In this document: in pieces, positions 59,600-64,000 of the stretch | Layout: every line of letters begins with the position of its first letter | Position numbering within the stretch: the stretch's first letter is position 1 | Origin: Selaginella tamariscina | Lineage: Eukaryota > Streptophyta > Lycopodiopsida > Selaginellales > Selaginellaceae | NCBI GenBank assembly: GCA_003024785.1 | Contig: PUQB01000349.1 | Location: 186,001-250,000 of the forward strand | Direction: 5' to 3' | Length of the DNA stretch: 64,000 nt | Made by a program: the position numbers and the translations under genes | The notes under the pieces: model-generated | What the model was told of the DNA's origin: nothing | The model's input: only the letters and a program-made list of their open reading frames with translations | Database searches by the model: none

Positions 59600-60929
59600 A
59601 AACAACAAAAAGGTACTATTAAGTTAAAAGGCTGGTTTGATAGACCCTAACAGTATACTTAAACCAACGTTACATATATTACATATAAGTATATATACTA
59701 AAGTGATATTACACATGATTTAAACAGAACTAGAAAAAAAGAGTTAAAAATGGAATTGATTCTTTATTTAATTAATTTATGAAAATAAAAATTTAAATAA
59801 TTGATCTTTATGTAATTAATTTATGAAAATATAATAAAAGGATTGTAAAATTTAAATTCAAGAATACCTTAATGATTGCATATTATTGATTAATTATATT
59901 AATATTTATTGACAATTGAATCATATTAATAGATTAAATCACAATTTATGTGACACGTGTTAAAAATCCAGCGGCATGTGTGTACTAATGTACTAGAGCG
60001 TTGGATTTTCCATTTGACTGTCCAGATCATGTTAACTAGCATAATGGAAACAGCTATCTGATAAGTGATGATGTTTGTATAAGGTATAAGCATTCCAATT
60101 AAAGGGTAATTAAGGATTCCTCCATAGACGTCTAACGTGTTACTGCACACTTCCTTGTACAAACCATATAGTTCCATAGGTTGGGAAGTGAAATAATGAA
60201 ATGGGAAGTGAAATATATGAAATTTTATAGAAACTTAAATAAATTAAAATAAATTATATTTTATATTTTCATTATTTTCACATTCATATTCATAATAAAT
60301 ATAGTATCTTAGAATAAATGTCCCATGCTAAGCATTGAGGATTGCATATACACTAGGTTGTATCAATTCTAAACTTCATAAAACTTATCTTCTTTTCACC
60401 TATGCTAATGATGATAATGTAGGATGAGCTGTTACTTATCATTGACACTAAGGAGAGTGGTGCACCATCTTGGACACTAAGAATACTTGTCAATTGGTTC
60501 AAGTATAATTCAAGTTTACTCGAAAATAAATTGCTAGTCATTCTCATTAAAGAGGAGCCAAATGTGAATTTGAATTACTTGGGCCATGAACTCATTTTAG
60601 ATACATAAATTTTTGAGTTTAGGGTTTGAGGAGGACAATCCAATTCAAAATTTGGTTTGTATTAAAATGAGTCAATTATGAATTCAAATTCATTTGAGGA
60701 TGAGCCACATTCATTTTCAACATTAAGGACAAACCAATTAAAAGTTTGAATTCATGATGAATGAACCACACAATCTTAACACTCAAGACAAGCCAATTAT
60801 GAATTTGAGTTCGTGATGTCAAGTTTGAATTCACTCAAATAAGAACACTAATTACAATTTAAGTTTGTTAAAAGATAATCATTTTTAACATCAACAAGAG
60901 CCAGTACGAGTTCAAGTTTGTTAAGGCCA
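58822..60929. other. Duplicated upstream flank, no genes
   Basis: Matches unit A from about 54,142 to 56,950 with deletions. No coding feature supported. Confidence 0.5.
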
Positions 60930-61430
60930 TAAATATTATAATTTTACTATGACTATTCTTTATTTTAAAGATTAATTATTATTACTTATTAAATTATATT
61001 AATAAATCTAGGTGTTGAAAAGATAAACCCACTCTTATTACTGAATATCTAGTTCAAATTAGATGTCATTAAATATTTATAAAAAAACTTTAAGAAAAAT
61101 TAGCACTTCCATTTAAATTTATTTATTTTTTTTAATTTTGACATCCCATTTAGATTCTTGGCTAATTTTGATGAGTTTGACATGTTGATATGATTACTAA
61201 AGTTGTCCTAACCCCATGCCCTAAATTCTTTAAGTTAGGTTTAGAAGCATTATATTAAACTCACTAAATATTTTTCTATTGGGAATAAAATTTCATGCTA
61301 ACCCATTTTATAAAATAGAAAAATAAAGCAAGGCACTTTGTTACATATATTAAATAAAATAATATAATAAAACTTAAAAGTGTTTGGTTCCTTCCTCCCC
61401 ACTATAAGCTTAGCTTATGACTTTTTGTGC
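60930..61430 (-). repeat. R1 LTR relic, reversed, in unit B
   Basis: This is the duplicate of 56,955-57,405, again heavily C-to-T decayed. It ends shortly before the young solo R1. Confidence 0.55.
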
Positions 61431-61447
61431 TGCCCTAACTTTGAAGC

Positions 61448-63122
61448 TGTTAGAGTTTTAACCCAAAGGGCTAACACGTGGCTACCAAGTGGCCATCTGG
61501 CGATAGCACGCTAAGTCTTCCAAGATAACCTTAAGAGTTTAACATAGGGGCCCAATTAGGCAAAAGACTTAAAGTCCTACCCTAAGTCCCTTAAATGACC
61601 ATCCCTGAACCCTAAAGAATAACCTAAGTAGATTTTAGGATCTTGTCTTAGTAGACCTAGATAGGCTCATGCCTTAACCTCACAAAGGAGATGTGTCTCA
61701 CACATACCCCCTGTGACAGAGCTAAGGCATCGTCACTTACCCCTTGAGGAATCACCCTCATCCGGGAGTACAACCCCTTTAGGGCGACAAGGGGTACCCT
61801 GAACCACGACTAACCCTAAGGGTTTGGGTGGCCAAGTCATACCCTAGACCTAGGGCTAGTACTTAGTGAGGACACGAGTGTGCCGTAGGCAAACACGAGT
61901 GTTCTACTAAGCAAACTCCCTAAGGCTAGGTTTGGAAACCCTAAGTACATGACCTTGCAAGTGCTTCATGAAAAGGCTCTGCTAACAAGCTTAGGTTGTT
62001 CAACCCTGGATTCCAAGGAGAACACTCCCCTAGCCAAGTGTGCCTAAGCACACCTAGTTACGAGACCTAACCTCCCTTGAGCAAATGCCCAAGGCTTAGC
62101 ACCCTAGCGCGAGCACAAGCATGCCTGTTTGTTAGAGTATCCAACCCTTGGCGACAAGCCCATGACACAACCCCAAAGGGCATGCCTGGGCGTTGTATCA
62201 TGTGACGTTTAGCCCAGTGTCACATCTCCATGTGACACTGCCTTCCCCGATGTGGGCTATCATGCCATAGCCCTTAGATTCGAGAGTTGCACCAAGTGCC
62301 ACAAACGTGGCTCCTAAATGCCAACTTAGAACCCCTCAGTGAACCCTCAAGAACTAGGTAACGTGAACTGTCAAACAAGATCCCACGCCCACAGTTGGAC
62401 AAGGACACAGATGTGCCTTGCTTGGCCATGAGTGCTACACCTAGCTTGACGTGGAGGAGGAGGCTAGAGACAAGCCTTTACCTTTACCTTTTGGAACATG
62501 CAATCCAACAAGACCTTCCAGACATGGATTTGCCAACATTAAGGGTAGGCTACCCCAAAGGTGGGACGTACCCCTGTCATCTGGAAAGTTAGGGTGGCAC
62601 AATAGAGGGTTGTGCCTTGACGACACAAGCTAGAGCTTGCACCGGAGAAGAGTAACGAGCTCAGTCATGAACCCAGGAACCCTACTCCTACATACTTACC
62701 TTATTTATGTGACGGAGCCCCCCCCCCTCTTTTCCTGTATGTGTAAGTGGGCTGGCACTGAATGCAGCCCCTTAGTTAACCCCTACCCCTAAACCCTAAC
62801 CAAGGGGGTGGGGTTTTAGGGCGTGGGTTAGGGCAACCCTAGGGTTAGGTCAACCCTAGGGGTGTTCCTTAACCCTATTTAACATGCCAAACTCATCTTA
62901 ACTAAGACGTCAAAATCAGGGTGGGTTTTTTAGAAGGTAAGTGCTACCTTCGCTTAGAGTTTCTCGCGATGTCTAAAGATAGCCGGCCGAACTACCCCTA
63001 AACACTTAAGTGCACTAAGCAGGGTTGTTTCTCACTACATCTAGGGTCCATCAACATAGTACAATAGGTAACAACAATTAACCTCCAAAGTAAAGGGTCG
63101 AGTCATAATAAAAACTATGACA
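61448..63122 (+). mobile_element. Full-length solo R1 LTR in unit B
   Basis: It runs from TGTTAGAGTTTTAACCC to AAAACTATGACA, 1,675 bp. Flanks are GAAGC (61,443-61,447) and TAAGC (63,123-63,127), a 5-bp duplication with one mismatch. Unit A lacks it, so it inserted after the segmental duplication. It has a run of ten C residues near 62,719. Short open frames (62,395-62,633) are shadows of the repeat. Confidence 0.82.
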
Positions 63123-63530
63123 TAAGCGATAAAGGTACATCACACTCTACTAGTAACCTACCCTTATCATTGACAAATTTACACATAGAAGGTTTTGTTT
63201 GCTAGTCAAAGGTTGTGGCATATTTATAACCTTCTTTTCCACGTTAAGTTAAGAGCAACACTCGTAATTAAATAAAGCACATTTGTGTTTTTGTTTAATT
63301 GTTCTTGGCTAACAAATTTTCTTTATTATATTCTTGAAGATTTATAAAAAAGGTTTTAAGTTAGCATTTGCAAGACATGAACGTGCACCAACTTGACTTT
63401 AAAGGTTTATGACAAGATAGCTCACATCTTGAAAAACAGTGTCACACAAACATGTGATATTAAGTTAAATGATACATAATACAAAGCACCCTTTAGGGTT
63501 GTGTTATGAATTTGACACTAAAAAGTTAAT

Positions 63531-63605
63531 ATTATTAAAAGTTCTGATTTAATTTTTGTATAATCAGTTATTATCAACATTAATCATATTGTAATTTTTA
63601 TGCTA
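63531..63605 (+). repeat. Decayed relic of an E1/E2-type LTR
   Basis: The sequence follows the E2 LTR from its TATA-like box for about 60 bases (compare 20,549-20,610). Nearly all differences are C to T, or A for G, for example AGTTCTGATTTAAT for AGCTCCGACCTAAT. Confidence 0.6.
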
Positions 63606-64000
63606 TTAATATGTTTTCTGTACCGAAGATAACATTTGTATGCTAAAGATGACATTTTGTTTGAATATCATAAATAGTGGTTTATGTATTGTAAGTCTTT
63701 AATTGGCTTAAATTGTTTACTCTTTGCAATTGTTATTTGAAGATATTAAATATGGTGTCTTTAAATATTTATTAATAAAGAACCATGTATAGACATAACA
63801 TTTAAAAAAAAATTGAAAATGTTTTTGAACAAGTTTGTCATAATTTTATATAAAACATTTAATAAAAAATATTTAAAAGGAATATAAGAGTGCAAAAATT
63901 GTTTAACTGTTACGAAAGATTGTTCATGATATTTCTTCATCAACTTTTAATAAAACTATAAATAAGATTTATAAAAGAAAACATTTGTAAGTAATTGTGT
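63606..64000. other. AT-rich gene-free end of window
   Basis: No supported feature. Confidence 0.5.

Larger units (their letters stand above)
57672..63306. repeat. Tandem segmental duplication, unit B
   Basis: About 3.95 kb matching unit A, plus a 1,675-bp solo R1 LTR inserted at 61,448. It carries many deletions relative to A. After the LTR, the match resumes at 63,123 and ends near 63,306 ('cgtaattaaataaag...gtttaattg' against the end of unit A). Confidence 0.8.

Noticed and set aside
62760-62880. Runs like CCCTAAACCCTAA suggesting interstitial telomere sequence
   Set aside because: The same text occurs at the same place in all R1 copies, so it belongs to the LTR and is not a telomere array.
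1-64000. tRNA, rRNA or snRNA genes
   Set aside because: No cloverleaf or conserved rRNA block was recognised by eye. B-box-like words in the 36 and 45 kb arrays lack a matching A box.

Overview
This window looks like a nuclear segment from a large, repeat-rich land-plant genome. The evidence is spliced genes with GT-AG introns, an Alfin-like PHD-finger gene, a plant-type ankyrin-repeat gene, a PLS-type pentatricopeptide (PPR) gene and abundant Ty3/gypsy LTR retrotransposons. The PPR gene, with its 'ALKAC' style modules, recalls fern or lycophyte expansions, but the species cannot be named from sequence alone. Nothing looks bacterial or organellar.

Layout. 1-7.8 kb: AT-rich DNA with several copies of a ~1.7 kb LTR-like repeat (called R1 here; ends TGTTAGAG...TATGACA), including one R1 inserted backwards into another. 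7.8-26.2 kb: a deep nest of retrotransposons resolved by target-site duplications. An outer minus-strand element (E0, TSD ATATC) sits in an R1 copy. Its left LTR carries a chromovirus-like element (E1, TSD ATACA), whose gag carries a GC-rich solo LTR (TSD AGAAG). E0's interior carries a second, younger chromovirus-like copy (E2). I find no reverse transcriptase or RNase H in E0, E1 or E2, although E1 and E2 keep integrase and chromodomain coding. 26.8-30.5 kb, minus strand: a PPR gene built of near-identical ~322-bp modules, with an unrelated conserved-looking frame just upstream. 31.2-33.4 kb, plus strand: an unrecognised multi-exon gene with two in-frame stops.

33.9-46.5 kb: R1 copies, degenerate tandem repeats, a gag relic with a zinc knuckle, and a 980-bp TIR element that has a GC-rich passenger. 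46.5-48.6 kb, minus: a seven-exon Alfin-like PHD gene with several single-base lesions. 49.4-54.1 kb, minus: an 18-exon, 525-codon ankyrin gene of XBAT34/35 type without a RING finger; all phases agree. A head-to-tail duplication (52.8-57.7 kb and 57.7-63.3 kb) repeats its first three exons and promoter upstream. A solo R1 LTR later landed in the second copy.

Functionally, the three recognisable host genes suggest H3K4me3 reading (Alfin-like), protein-protein interaction with a link to ubiquitin-type ankyrin proteins, and organellar RNA binding (PPR). They are unrelated to one another and do not form a pathway. Single-base deletions in the PPR and Alfin-like genes but not in the ankyrin gene leave open whether these are pseudogenes or assembly errors.
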